Under the pieces are notes generated by a model that did not search any database, was not told where the DNA came from, and saw only the letters and a list, made by a program, of their open reading frames with translations. Below, piece after piece: positions 40,601-54,140 of a stretch of 64,000 nt of DNA. Source of the stretch: Trochalopteron elliotii (taxonomy: Eukaryota; Chordata; Aves; Passeriformes; Leiothrichidae). The stretch spans positions 1,407,345 to 1,471,344 of the forward strand of contig JANPWX010019930.1 of NCBI GenBank assembly GCA_024734555.1, given 5' to 3'. The position numbers and the translations under genes are program-made. The stretch's first letter is position 1. Every line of letters starts with the position of its first letter.

Positions 40601-42127
40601 TGGATTATTTTGAAGCCATTTTTCCTCTTCCAAGCTTCACAAATTTCTAATATTCTGCATGAAATTCTTGCACATGATGTATGCAGCATCATGGATATTC
40701 AGGAAAAGGGTCCTTGAGAAGAGCCTTTCATCCTAAAGATGAAAAGGAACTTCTCAGACTTCCAATGCAATGACAAACAAAAAAAAACCAAACCTGTTTT
40801 CCAGGAAGCCTGGCAACTTGCCAAGTGATTTATGTGTAACTTGTGTATCAGTTTAGTGCCATCATTTAGGGTTTCCACTGAGTAAAGCAAATTTTTCTAG
40901 GACAATTTTATCACCTCACTCTCAGTGTGTTTTAGATTGATCTATGTGCCACTTTCAGAATAAAAGCTTATGGACACATAGGAAGGAGACTTTAGAACAG
41001 TACCTTTTACCTGAGATGGACATAAATAATAAAAATATCCAGTAAAATAAACAGGTCGGCAAAGAAGAGGCGGGAATAAGTTTAAAAAAAAAAAGTTTAT
41101 GGGAGTATTACATTCGTTACTTTTAGACAAAGCAAAGAGATTTCCTCCTTCTTAATCAAGGACGTTTTAAAGCACTAAAATAGAACAGTTTTTCTATTCC
41201 TGTTTTAGATAGTGTGATGATTTTGACATTTCCTTAGGTGTAAAATCTGCTTCCTATCGAGTTTCCACTGACTTAAAGACACAATAAAAGGGCTACAGGA
41301 AGCAAAGCCAAAGAGGGAAAACAACTCTCAAATCCAGCCAAGACTCACCAGACTCACTGCAGCCTGGCTGAGAAAACTTCCAGTTAAAAACAGGGATGTG
41401 TGCTTTAACCTGGAAAAGCAATAAATCAAGGGAACAACCAAAGGGCCTAGTGCAATCTTGAATAACCCAGCTTTTAATCAAGATAGGCTGTCTGCTCCGA
41501 TGAGACACTGTAATACAGCTGGGAAGTCACTAGATAATTATGGCAGTGAGTGTTGTACAGGTGGCCAGAGCAAATGCACTTCCAGGGAGAGCCACAGTCC
41601 AAATAAGAAATGAACTGGTGTGTGCACCCAGCACTGGGGAACTGCCCATTGCCTGACCACCCAACAGCCCTCCCAAAATACACAGGAAATGTGGAGTTTG
41701 AGATGGCAGCCTATGAAATACTCAGTTCAACATCAGAAGAGCTGTTATCTAGAATGTGGAAAAGCCACAGGTGACAGCAAAGTCTGCTCAAACGTTCTGC
41801 TAGCTGGTATGCCAGCACCTGCAGTAGCCAGGGTTTGTCGGTTGGCACTGACAGCTCATTCCTCAGCTGAAAATAAGGGCTTTTATCCCAACATTCAGGA
41901 TCACCACCCTTTTAGGAACCTTTCTTCCTCAACAACCAATGCTTCTCCTTCTCCTTCTCCAAGAGCCAACCGTGTTAAACCAAATGTCAACTCTTCTAAA
42001 GTACAGACATGTTTTCAAGAAGGGAACGCACATGCACTGTGTTTTCTGCATGTCAACTATCTTCTTTTCAGTATATCATGAAACATACCTAAATATTTTT
42101 GATACTGTTTCCTCCTGTCTGAATTAC
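37607..42127. other. Non-coding AT-rich stretch
   Basis: No gene is seen. A poly-A run lies at about 40309-40327. The AT-rich block at 39240-39720 holds many short A/T runs but no array. Confidence 0.5.
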
Positions 42128-42300
42128 AACTGCCAGAGGGCAGGGTTAGGTGGGATGGATACCGGGAAGGAGTTGTTTCCTGGGAGGGTGGGCAGGCCCT
42201 GGCACAGGGTGCCCAGAGAAGCTGTGGCTGCCCCTGGATCCCTGGCAGCGTCCAAGGCCAGGCTGGACAACGCTTGGAGCAGCCTGGGATAGTGGGAGGA
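42128..42300 (+). mobile_element. CR1 LINE fragment, internal, lacking its 3' end
   Basis: 'gggtgggcaggccctggcac', 'agggtgcccagagaagctg', 'ctggcagcgtccaaggcc' and 'gcttggagcagcctgggat' are present. The match stops at 'agtgggagga', just before the expected 'aggtgtccctgcccatgg' block. The same internal segment is present at 37.4 kb with few differences, so this copy lost its 3' part after insertion. Confidence 0.9.
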
Positions 42301-45300
42301 CAAAGTTCAAAATGAAATTGTGTAACAGAGGTTTCCTGGGCAGGCTTGCATTTCACTATGCACCAAATTCAGTCATTCCTGTGGTCCATAATACAAGTAC
42401 TGAAGAATAATTTGGTGTAATAAAAATAATCCCTGACAGGTCCTTTAATTGCACCAGATCCCAAAAAGACCATTATCCTGGGTGCTAAACAAATGCAGGG
42501 ACTGTGGATTAAAGGAGAAACAAAAGCTGGAATGGGGATTGCCCCTGGTAGCTTGCTGATGGCTGGCAGGAGTTTCCTGCTCACCTGATAAGCAGTGACT
42601 CTTCAGCTGTGGATTAGAGGAGGATGAGGCAGAGCAGGGCTGTGGTGGCACAGCTCCAGTACCACTGATGTTGCAGTTTCACAACTGGGGAGTTAAATTC
42701 ACTACCAACAGGTGTCAAAATAGGCTTGGGAAATTATTATTCATGCAAGGAGATAACATTTATGAAGGCATTGCTTCATTAATGGATTTTATTTTGATTT
42801 ATTTACTTAAGAACTTGAACTTTATGTCATTTATTGTCCTTTGCATGAACATATTGACACCTCCGCCCCCCCCCAAAAAAGATGTAATTCCACTTCTGTT
42901 CCAAGTTCACACTGCTGCACTGTAGAAATTACCCTGTTTTTTCAGTTGAGGAGAAAAAAAACAACACTGGATTCATGGGTGTGCATCAAGCTTGGAATCA
43001 CCAGCTTGGTCTGAAAATGATCCTAAAATAAGGGTCTTACAATTTAACTTAAATATAACAAGGGCAGTTAATTTGATGATTTATGCAGAAATTAGATTGC
43101 TCTTGAAAGGATTTTACAACTCACCAAGGAAATAAAAGTTCTTTCATGTGTAACATTTAGTAGTATGGGGATAATACAACAACATTTTTAAATTTTACCT
43201 CAATCAATGTTGTTGCACCTAACTGTGCAGTGTGATCACTAGCTGCTCTAATTTTTTGATCAATCACCAAACATTCAACAGTTTTAGCAAGACATAAATC
43301 TGATTCTGTTAGTTATATAATTTTACTGAATAATGACTCTTTTTGGGGCAACCACATTCAGCCGCATCACTTTATATGCTGAAGCGGGAACAATAAGAAG
43401 CTGTGTAGAAAATAAGCAGAGATATAAGCAATTTTGATAATTTTCACAGAAAATGTCAAAGTAATATGTTGTAAATCCCTCTTAGTACAATAGTCACAAC
43501 AGGATTTTTAAAGGGGCATGGAACATCTTGATACTTGTACTAAAAATGTATTTTGACCATGGCACCTGGTGTAATATAGAGGGAAACCAGTTTGGTTACC
43601 ATAAGTATTTTAGAGGCATAAAACCATCAGGTTGTGGGGGAAAAAAATCAGTATCAAGTTTCAGGGAGAAGGGAAAAAAGGTATCTACAGCTTTAAGGGA
43701 AAGGGAAATTAGATGATTCCTTGTGATGAACCATTTTCAATTACAGCCTGACAAAAACAGAAATAATTTAAACCCGAGGTAAATTAAAATGGCTAAATAC
43801 TAAAACTCCTTAAAAACAGACTTTTAAAGAGAAGCGTTCACAGATGGAACTTTAACTGCACAGCACAGCCGGGTGCTGTTACAACAGGCTTTTTTTATTA
43901 TTATTAACTTTGATCAAAGCTTATTAACCAGCAGCACCAAGCCATCAGTGGATTGGACTACACAGGAGAGCTAATTAAATTTAAAGGGCTACAAAGTCCT
44001 GAAGGCATAACAAACAATCCCCAAGGCAGGAGCTTGAATGGAGGGGGTGAGAACATTTGCATGGTGAGGCAGTGGGAGATGGCAAGGTGCTTGCTCTTAT
44101 TTACTGTGGGCTCTGCAGAGAGCTTAGTACAACCAATTCTGAACCTGTCCTTGTCATCAAACACGCAGAAAAGTGTGGGCACTGAATGTCTGGGTAAGTA
44201 TGGAATATTTCCACACACCTCGGCAAGAAACACAGATCGTAAAATTTTATTTGATCCAACAGGGCAGATCGTGACATCCCTCCTTACCCTAAGGAGAGGT
44301 AACTTCTACCAATTATAATGTGAAATATAACTAAAGAATTTAGGGACTAGAGAAAATAAAACAGGATGCAAGCTGACTGTAAATTGGTGCTCAGCAGCCT
44401 TGTTTTGTCCAAAGGCAAACATATATAATAGCATTTATAACTGAAAATAATAACAATAAATCATAAACAAATTCCTTCCATTGCCTACATCCCACCTGCT
44501 ATGTTATCCTTTGTATCTAAAATGCATTGCAATAATTAAATCTTTCCCTGCAGTTCTGTCATATACCTGGGAGGAGGAATAATAATTCTCTTTTCTGGTC
44601 ACTTTCCAGGCACTGTGAAGAGTAAACTATCACCCTCCGTCTACTTTTCAAGCTCCTGGGAAGGCAGCAGAGAGGGGGAGCATTTATCCCATCCTTGCTC
44701 ATGTTTTAAAAGCCTCCTGACATATGGACCACTAAAACATTTTTCAGTTAATAAAGGGAGTTGATTTACAGGACAAAGCCATTATCTTCAACCACAGTAT
44801 CAAATTATGATTTATCAGTCTGATATTGTCATTTCAGGATCCCTAGGAGGAAGGGTTCAGTAGCTGGAGTAAACAAAACCAGTAAAATTCAGTGCAGAGG
44901 GGAAGAAAGAGGAATCAGTAACATCTGGGTAGTCCTTAAGCAGAGTAAGTATCTCTGTATCCTAAAATGACAAAAAGATCTTGCATCAGTGTGCGGCATC
45001 AGGCTGAGTCACCCAGTCACTCCTGTGGGTGAAGAGACACACAGGCTGGCAATTTCTGGGGTTTGTGGTTTGTTTGGTTTTTTTTTTTTCCCTTGAAGAA
45101 CAATTGTGTCCAGTTGGCACCACCACATGAAGCAAACCACAGCCTTATCCCACTCCACACCTTCTGTGACATTTCTAGGTCTGCTCCAGATGGGGGAGCT
45201 TTGTTGAAGAGCCAGTAGAGAAAACAACTACACCTGGGTTTGGTAACCCACAGAATCTCACCAACCCTGGAGCAAAACGTCAACAAGCCAAAGCAAAACC

Positions 45301-48300
45301 AACACTGTCCTGCTCCCAAGAAACTTTCCTGACACTCCATCCACGAAGAACAGGAGCAGGATTTCCTTCATCTCATCCTTCCTCTCTCACGCAGGAGCTC
45401 ACAGGCATTTCAAGGACCTGACACGTCATCTGTAGCTGCTGCTTCAGAATTTATTAAACTGCAGTGAGAGCTGGACTTTTGTGCCTTTCTCAACCTCACA
45501 TTCACAGCCCTAAATAAGATTTCCAATAAATTCCCCCCATGCTCATGGCATAACAGGCCTCTTGTACAGAATCACATACAGTATTATTTATAAATGAAAT
45601 ATCATTTATAAGTGTTGTACTATTTCTAAGGGCTGTAATTCTCATCAGCTGTTTTTCTGAGTACTTTGAAATACTTACTACTTCAATTTTAATTTCTTCT
45701 TTTACAATACAAAGCATTAACTATATCAATATGTAGGCAAGACAAAAATGACCATGTTTCAGTTGATCTTTGCTTTAACCTATGAAGCAGAAACTGTTGT
45801 GAGAAAGCAAACCATAAATCAAACCTACAAACAGTACTGGAAATGCCAAAAAAAGAGGAAATTTGAGGTAAATTTTTAGGCTCCAGATTCTGCCCCTTTA
45901 CACAGACTGCAATTAATCATTCTTACTAATTATCTTAGTATTTTTCTTCATTGGGTCTTGTTTCAATATTTGCATCATATCAACACCAGACTGGTAACTA
46001 AATAAGTAATTCAACTTTCTTTTAATAAACATCAGCACATTTTTCTTCCATAGCCACTGAAATACCCTGACTTTTGAGTGCCCCAAAAATTCAGGGAGAA
46101 GAACAATTATTGGTGATTAAGAAAAACCTTCAGACAGTTTTAAACTCTGCAGTTCAACAAATCCTGATTTTTTTTCTGATTTTGCGTCTTTTTGTGTCCG
46201 GATTTCACCCCCATGAGTTGCTAGAACAGAATTATGTTGTGATGGAACCACCCCAAGTTTTCCCATCCCAACACAAACCCAATCACCTGCTGAGCACTGC
46301 TGCTTCTTCAATTAATAGTGAATTATCTGGACATGCACAAATACAAATGCATTTTTACTGTGCATCCATGTGTGCATACACACACCTGCCTTCATTTTCC
46401 TTAAAGAAGTTTTTTAATTATTATCTTCCCTCTTGATTGTGTGTTTCACCAATATCTACTAGAACTACCCCAATGATCTAATTCTCATTGACTCCTGCAA
46501 TAACATTTCAAGTCCAAATGGAAAAGAAATACAATGATGGACCAGGAGACAGGAAAACTAAGATAAAGAGAAAAAAAACCCCAAATATTATCTGGTTTAT
46601 CTTTTATGTCTTCCAGTCCTTGATGCTTCACGTAGCTTTGAGCTTCATTATCCACTCATTCCACTCATCCCTGCATCACTATCTTCTCCATTAAGAAAAA
46701 ATGGCCTGCCTCTTTTTGAGTGTGAAAATTCTAGGACAGACTTCAAATATTCAGCACCTAGTTCTGCTTTCCCAATGTTTACTGAAAGAGAAAGGTGTGC
46801 ACAAAGGAAGAGCACCAGCTGACCTCAGGGATACTCACTGAGAGAGCTCAACAGTGCCATTGCCTTGAAAAACTAGAGTGTGTTACCCAAAGCATTAACT
46901 TTATGGTCTTCATGTTATCTGCAATTTTTGCATCTGAACTTTTCCACAGTCAATACCAAAACCCTGAGGACTGCATCCCTCAAAGGCAAAAGAAAGTATG
47001 TTTTTTGTTTGCACCTCAAATAAAAATACATCTGGTGTATTTTCCTGTAACACTGATCAGTCCAGTCCCTCATGATTGCCTGAGCAGGGTAGTGAGCGTT
47101 GTTTTCATTATTAAATACATATCACTGTCTCAAAACTCTCACTGAGCTACTTAGGCCTCACTGAATTTAGAAGACTCCACGCCTTCCACTTTTTCTTGCC
47201 TTTTCATAAAACAAAGTATTTCTCATCACGCTACCTGAACTGACTAATTACCACCTGACAGCAAAGACTTCTGGAGAGCACAGTGCAACATTAAATTATT
47301 TCTTTCTACAATCACAATTTCCTCCACTTGCCTGAAGTTCTGCCTACTTTGTATAAAGCCAGAAATTCCTCAGCAAACAGGCTTACATGAGTGACAAAGC
47401 TGTTTGCCACTAGCAACAGAACACTTCCTGTTCCCAATGTGCACAGAAAATTGCTGTTTTACAGGAGCACATTGTTGTCTGGATTACCTTTACCTGTAAT
47501 GGAAACAAAAAGCTCCAGTGAGAGAATCCATAGCAAACTTTGCAGACCTGAAGGGAAGTTCATGTATGTATTTTTATCCACGTATGTCTATATATCTGTA
47601 CATATATATAACTATATTACAACTATCAATGCAGTTTTGAAACTTTGAGAGCATTTGCCCTGTGTATTCCCACTAGTTTATCACAAACATGCCAAAATCC
47701 TGATTCACAGTTAAATATCTTGTATTGTATAATGGGCCATCACTGCATCCCACACACTTTACAAGGCTCTAGTCCTGGAAAAATTCATCAGATTAGGTTT
47801 CATGAGCATCTTCACAAGGCCAAAAATTCTCTGACAAATTAGAGTGGATTCTGCTATAAATACATTTTCATTCCATTTATGCACGCAGCTCTTTTTATAG
47901 CTGTTAAATCTCCTCTCTTTCCCCTTTTTAAATACTATTGAAACTGTCAGGAGCTACCTTTTACACTTTATCAATCATGGCACACACATCATGATTCCTA
48001 GAATTTAAAATGGAATTGTTGATGCTCCAGATACTGTTAGACTGTCATTAGTTCCACAAAATGTGTAATTTGTCACTTTGCAAGAAATGACAGTGCCTTC
48101 ACTCATGCAGGATGCTTTTAAACCTACCCTCTCTAATTTGAAAATGCCAGTATTGTACTCTGCTCCAGGAGAGGTATTTTTAAGGCTTGCTGGTTGGCTT
48201 GTCACAGAGCAATCTGTCAGGTAGTATTTTGCCTTCCTTAAGGTTTATTCACACAAAGCCTGTCTGTGATATAACACAAAGACAATGCTTTCTTGTCTTA

Positions 48301-48301
48301 C
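42301..48301 (-). other. Non-coding stretch, probably XRCC4 intron 6
   Basis: This six-kilobase stretch lies directly downstream of the last recognised exon. I searched the minus strand for the C-terminal XRCC4 exons (a basic SRKRR-like segment and a DLFDEI-like end) and did not find them. It contains T-rich and A-rich runs and ordinary AT-rich sequence. No mobile element with recognisable ends is seen. Open frames here are short and unsupported. Confidence 0.6.
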
Positions 48302-48405
48302 CTGATGGCAATGAGGCCTGTGCTGGATTTTCACTTTCCTCATCAGTGCTGCCATCATAGTCGTTTTCTCTCTTTATAGTCATCTCAGTAGTAGCTATAC
48401 TATCC
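48302..48405 (-). CDS. XRCC4: XRCC4 internal exon (corresponds to human exon 6): acidic linker with the FHA-binding phospho-motif
   Basis: This 104-bp exon is read on the minus strand: one base completing Arg, 34 codons, and one base that starts the next codon. The peptide begins DSIATTEMTIKREN and continues DYDGSTDEESENPAQASLPS. It corresponds to the start of the disordered C-terminal region. In human the matching stretch has YDESTDEESENQ. There the threonine (Thr233) is phosphorylated by CK2 and bound by the FHA domains of PNKP, APTX and APLF. The STDEESEN core is intact here, so the same docking is inferred. The acceptor is a T-rich tract ending TTTTTAG just right of the exon; the donor is GTAAGAC immediately left of 48302. 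It leaves in phase 1. The following exon was not identified in the window. Identification rests on exact phase, order and the motif. Confidence 0.92.
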
Positions 48406-48970
<565 letters not shown>

Positions 48971-51950
48971 TTACATCAATTCTTCTGCTTCCCAGAAGAC
49001 AATTCTGTTGTGAGGCCAGCCAAGAATCCCCACTCCAAACCACACACAACTGATCCAGCACCTTGTGTCTGAAACAGGCCAGAGTAGGATTTTTGTTGTT
49101 GTTTTTCCACAGAGAAGTGCAATGAACTCTGCTTCCAAAAGGGAAAAGTTCCCAGATGTGATGCTTTCTCTTTTTTATTTTTTACTCTCTCTCTCTTTAT
49201 TTTTTTTTTTTTAGGTTCTTGCACACCTCCATCTGAGACAACTAAAATTTAAATAGGCAAATGTTCTTTATTTTCAATGCTGAATCACAACAGTGGGCAT
49301 ACCTTAGCAGGATACACATAAGGAGATCATAAACAGATACGATTCATCTTGACAGATCTCAAATCTAGACCACACACTGGTGTGAAATATACTTGAAGAT
49401 TAAAAGAAAATTCCAAAAGATAAAAATGTTCAAAAGCTCTTAATATCTTCAGAGGAAAATATACTTCAGGTTTTTAAAAAATTTTAGTATGCATCTGCAG
49501 GTAGATGAATGTCAATCAAAACAAGCACAACGGGAGAATTAAATTAAGAATATGGATGTATAAAATCTCATAAGCAAAACTAGAATAACAAGCAAACCTG
49601 CACACAACAAAACAAGCGATTTGTGGCAAATGTGATTCTGTATTTAATTCTTATATTTCATAACCTTTCAGTCCTTAGGTTGAATCACAAACATTTTATT
49701 AGCTGTGTACACAAGAAGCAAATAAACATCTCAATAATCTCATTGATCACGGTAAATATAATAAATAGTCATAACCTAAAAATATTTTTTCACCTGGCTG
49801 TGCAAGGCTGTAAGAAAGTTTAGAAGGCTTATTATGCTATTAAACCCAGATATGTAATATACTTTAAAAATATTAATTTATAAGGCAAGAGATTTCAACA
49901 GACTTCCTACATAAATACTAATTATTTTGCTCACAGATCAAAACCATATATGATGTAAGAAGCAAGACAATAAGAAAAAACCCAAAAACTCATAAAGTAT
50001 TAAGCCTACTGTTCAGTGCTTTAGGGATATGCTTGATAGATGATAAATAATTCATCTAATTTAAATGCAAATAGCAGAACATCATTACCATATAGATCAG
50101 TTCAATAATTCCTAAATGAAAGATCGTAGGTACTAATCAACTACCAGGAGACTTTCCACCTACAAAAGGGAAGTTAACTGTTTAGTGGGGAATAAACAGA
50201 CAATTCACAAAGAATCATAAACCCTAATGCAGGGCCCAGAAGAGCCTGGACATGCTTGATACTAATTATTTCTGTACAGATAAAAATGGGGGGGAAAAAA
50301 GGATTTTGTCTAAAATATGCTAATCTTGTCTGTATCAAATCCTGTAGAATAATCCCCTCTCCCACACATAAACCAGGGAAAGTGGTTGCTCTCTGCCTTT
50401 ACTTTGCCAAGGCACTGGTTTGTGTTAGAACAGTTGAGGGTGGTTCAAATATTGAGCAATGTGGCAGACCTGGCCAAAAAAGTGCCATTTAAGAGAACTT
50501 CAGTGAGGCCTTTGAGAGCTGCAAAGACATCCTCTGATGAAAACCCATGTAAATGGAAACTCCCAGTGAAGTACTGCTGATGCTGCTGGACTGTGACTAG
50601 TACAGTGGAGAAACCTACTGCAAGACTAGCCAATTTCTTCAGTCTCTGGAGAAAAAAAATTAGCATCTAGAATATTAGAATTAGAATATTAGTTTTTCCC
50701 TCTGGGCAAAACCAATTAGTAGTATGCCATCAGTTAATCAATATGATTGTTTTCATTTACACCTTTTTTTGATTTTTTTCCCATTATTCAAAGCTACCCA
50801 CATCCAAATACATTCTTCAGACACAGAATGGCATTAATCTGGCAAAATACTCAATGTAAAAGCACTGAACATCACAAAAGCATCGCATTAATGCTGTACT
50901 TGGAATTTATGAGCCTTTAAAATACACTGTTATATGGCATATCTGATACTTTAAAAGAGACTGGTAAAAGGCAATGGTCTTGGGGACAGAAATGCATTAA
51001 TTGTGCAGGTGGAGTGGTTCTGTGGAGCCTCCAGGATCCATTGAGGCATTCACCACCTGAGCTACGTGAGCACAAAGCAGAGCTGGCTGGGTTTCATTCC
51101 AATACCTCAGCGGCTGTAAACACAAGCTGTAATTGCCATTCCTCACGTGCTGCTGCCTGTATGTGCCCTGTGCCCCTCAAACACCATTTCCCCAGGCCAA
51201 ATGGAGGAGCTGCTCATCTCACAGACAAGCTCTCAGCACGATGAACCCAGGTGGGGGTTGATTGCTGGAGTGGTGCCTCCCAATTGTGCATCCTCAGGTC
51301 TCTCTGCAATGCTTTTCATGTGCCAAAATGCACCCAAGGTGACCAGCATCAAAAATCCTGCATAGCCCACTGAAACCAGCCACTGTTAGGGACTTTGACA
51401 AACAATAAACTGAGCAATTAATAATAAAAATCAAGACTTCAAGCGCTGACCCAACACAGAGCAATCACATGCTCTACAGAGGTGAACATGAGCTATGAAA
51501 CTTAATGGCATTTCTTTAATTGTTAGTGGCAACCTTCACAACCCAGCACTATGAAGGAAAGAATTCAGCATCTCTGGTATTCATCCCTGTTCCCAGTGCT
51601 CTAAAATAATTCCTGGATCTCACAGCACTGCTCCCTTGCATTTCAGATTTACCCTTCCCCCAGCATTGGCAATGGCATGGAATGTTGATGAGCTAATGCT
51701 GAAGACTCAGTTTCAAGCCCAAAGTACCTAGCTTGCATTTTTATAATCTGCTTGTGGTTTACTGCAGCTGACTGTCACTGCAGCTGACCACAACATAAAT
51801 TAGCAGCTATTTTGAATTTGGCTTGTCTACACAAATTTTAGATGCCCGATAACATACCCCATGCCCAAAGCAGAAATTGGATTTTTATTGTTCAAGGAAT
51901 TATTTTGCTACAGGTCATTATTACTTAAAATGTGCCACCTCCATTGCCAA

Positions 51951-52076
51951 GGAATCACAGATTGGTTTGGGTTGGAGAGACCTTAAAGCCCAGTCAGTTT
52001 CACCCCCTGCCATGGGCAGGGACACCTCCCACTGTCCCAGGCTGCTCCAAGCCCTGTCCAACCTGGCCTGGAACTA
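51951..52076 (-). mobile_element. CR1 LINE fragment, 3' end, in XRCC4 intron 4
   Basis: Reversed CR1 end: 'aatcacagattggtttggg', 'ccatgggcagggacacctc' and 'ggctgctccaagccctgtcc'. It lies in the same orientation as XRCC4 and is only about 125 bp long. Confidence 0.9.
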
Positions 52077-52152
52077 ATCAGCCTTGAATTTTCTATATGA
52101 AATAAAGAGAACAGCTATTCTGCTCTGATATTTTAACTCATCCATCCCTGAG

Positions 52153-52174
52153 GTGTGCACACACACACACATAC
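52153..52174. repeat. Short (CA)n repeat
   Basis: An alternating GTGTG(CA)n run of about 22 bp in XRCC4 intron 4, just right of the CR1 fragment. Confidence 0.85.
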
Positions 52175-53658
52175 AGTCAACCCCTGGCAGCCACTTGCTC
52201 ACCAAAACCTCTGTGATGGTGAAGAAAATTTGAACAGGGAGATGAAAATGGGATGATTGAATAATTCCACCTAGTGCCCCACAACTAAGGGGAACAAAAG
52301 CAGCTCTCAGAAGCCTGCCTGCTATGTTTTAATTCTAATGAAGTCCTGAGGAGAGAGGCTGTGAGCAGAGGGAGATGCAGGGGCTGTGGGGCTGGCGTGA
52401 GGCGGGAGCACAATTCTCCACACCACGTGCTCCGTATTTGATGTTTCACCACTCAGCACCATGAGTGGTGCAGGATGTAAATCCTGAAATCCTGCCTCCT
52501 GAACAAAGACAGGCGCAGCTTTGTTCAGCTCAGGGCAACTCTCAGTGTTTGGAGCCGAAGCAGCAAAGGGAGGCAGCAGAGTAGAACTAGGCTGTGGCAC
52601 AAAGAATTTTTAAAAAAACACCACACCAAACCAAATCTAAAAAAACAAACAAAAACCTCCCCCCCAAAAAAAAAAAACCAAAAAGCCCAGTACTTCTTGG
52701 ATGAAAATGATTTTTGTATTATTTTTATTCTGCATTTAACAGACATGGCAAAAGACTGGTGACCATAAAACCTTCAGTGTATATTTTGAAAAAACATTTT
52801 TCATCTACTCAAAACTTATAAACATGCGAAAGAAGTCCACCAGCTTGCACTGAGAACACTCACGCAACCCTGACTGTTTGGGTTTTTTTTCTTTTTCCTC
52901 CTTTTCTTTGGAGTTACTCTGTAAAAGTGCCACCCCACCATGGAAATTGATACAAGCACTAATGCCTCTTACACATCAGCATGTAATGCAGTACAGAACA
53001 CGGGTTATACAATAAACTATTGTTCAATTACACTGTTAAGCAGTAAAACACTACTTAGGGAGGCCCTTTGCTTGTCAGGGAGTCTGTCAGGAGAAACTGT
53101 TACTCATTTTAATGAGAGGGAAACAAAACTAACTCCTCCCAAAAGTTGGCTGTCTTTTTCAAGGTAAATTAACACAAATTAGCTGCATTCTTTCATCAAT
53201 CTTCCTAGATTGTGTGTTTTTTCAGGTAAAGCTACAGAAAAGCAAGATAAATCTCTGACTGCTCTGTGCTAAGAGTTCTATGCTCACTGAAACAAGCATA
53301 GATTATTTCACTACTGAATGACAGACAATTCAGATCGTAAATGCAACAGCAATTACAAAAATCTCTTGAAAAATAATGGTACTTTTTCCTATAATACTGC
53401 TCTCATTTTTCAATTCTGGCTTCTTCAACAAAGAAAAGAGATGAAAGAAACAGCAACTGATTCCCCACTCAAAAATGTATGTAATTTACACTGCCAGTCC
53501 TAAGAATTATAGGAAATAATATTAATGAAAAGGCTTCCTAAAGAAAGTGAAGCCAATTCCACAGATTTTGAGGTGTTTGGGGTTTTTTTCCTAACTCATA
53601 AGCCAAAACCACCTTTAACTGTAAATTTTTAGTGTCAGTTGCATCTTTGTCAAAGGGA

Positions 53659-53693
53659 GGAGATCCACAACCATATGCGGAGATCCACAACCA
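53659..53693. repeat. 20-bp-period direct repeat near the XRCC4 exon 4 donor
   Basis: GGAGATCCACAACCA occurs at 53659-53673 and 53679-53693, about 85 bp into intron 4 from the exon's donor site. Confidence 0.9.
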
Positions 53694-53784
53694 CGCGGTC
53701 AAAACATGTCTCAAATGCATAAAAATTTCTGTCCCTGCTGCTGAGCTTCTCAGGTGTCACCTGTGAATCCACCTGGGAACTCAC

Positions 53785-53951
53785 CTCTTCTCCACATCTC
53801 TCCAGTCGCTGAAAAGCCTTTCATTTTCTCTCTGCAGACGCTCAGTGTTGGCCTGCAGCTTTCCTAGGCTGTCCAGGCAGTAACCAATGAGCTCCTTGAC
53901 CACCTCAGCTGGGCTTGGGACCTCTTGCAGCTTCAGAGATCCAAGTCTGAA
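53785..53951 (-). CDS. XRCC4: XRCC4 internal exon (corresponds to human exon 4): end of head domain and start of coiled-coil stalk
   Basis: XRCC4 is a nuclear scaffold of non-homologous end joining. It dimerises, stabilises DNA ligase IV and forms filaments with XLF. Read on the minus strand, the 167-bp exon gives 55 codons plus two bases. It opens with FRLGSLKLQEVPSPAEV and continues through ELIGYCLDSLGKLQAN to ENERLFSDWRDVEK. I recognise this as the vertebrate XRCC4 segment starting near human residue 106; from memory the human protein has FRLGSFNLEKVENPAEV at the same place. The first residue matches human Phe106, a known XLF contact. Heptad-like leucines and charged residues mark the start of the stalk helix. 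The acceptor is a good pyrimidine tract ending in CAG at 53952-53954, and the donor is GTGAGT at 53779-53784. The exon ends in phase 2, which fits the next exon exactly. No stop or frameshift is seen. The exon edges are set by splice consensus and homology. Confidence 0.95.
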
Positions 53952-54140
53952 CTGGGACGCAAAGAAAGAATGAATTATTTCAACTGTACACAAAACTTAC
54001 ACTGAGGCTTTGCTCCAGTAAACCTGAATACATCTTTAATAAGCATAAGAAATACCTTACAGTCCTCCAGTTCAAAGGGAGATAATAAATTTGTCATGCG
54101 GAGAATGGAGGAATATGTGGAATAATCTACATGCTAATTA

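Noticed and set aside
41620..42081. Plus-strand open frame of 153 codons
   Set aside because: No recognisable domain or conserved motif, no splice context, and mixed composition. It reads like chance.
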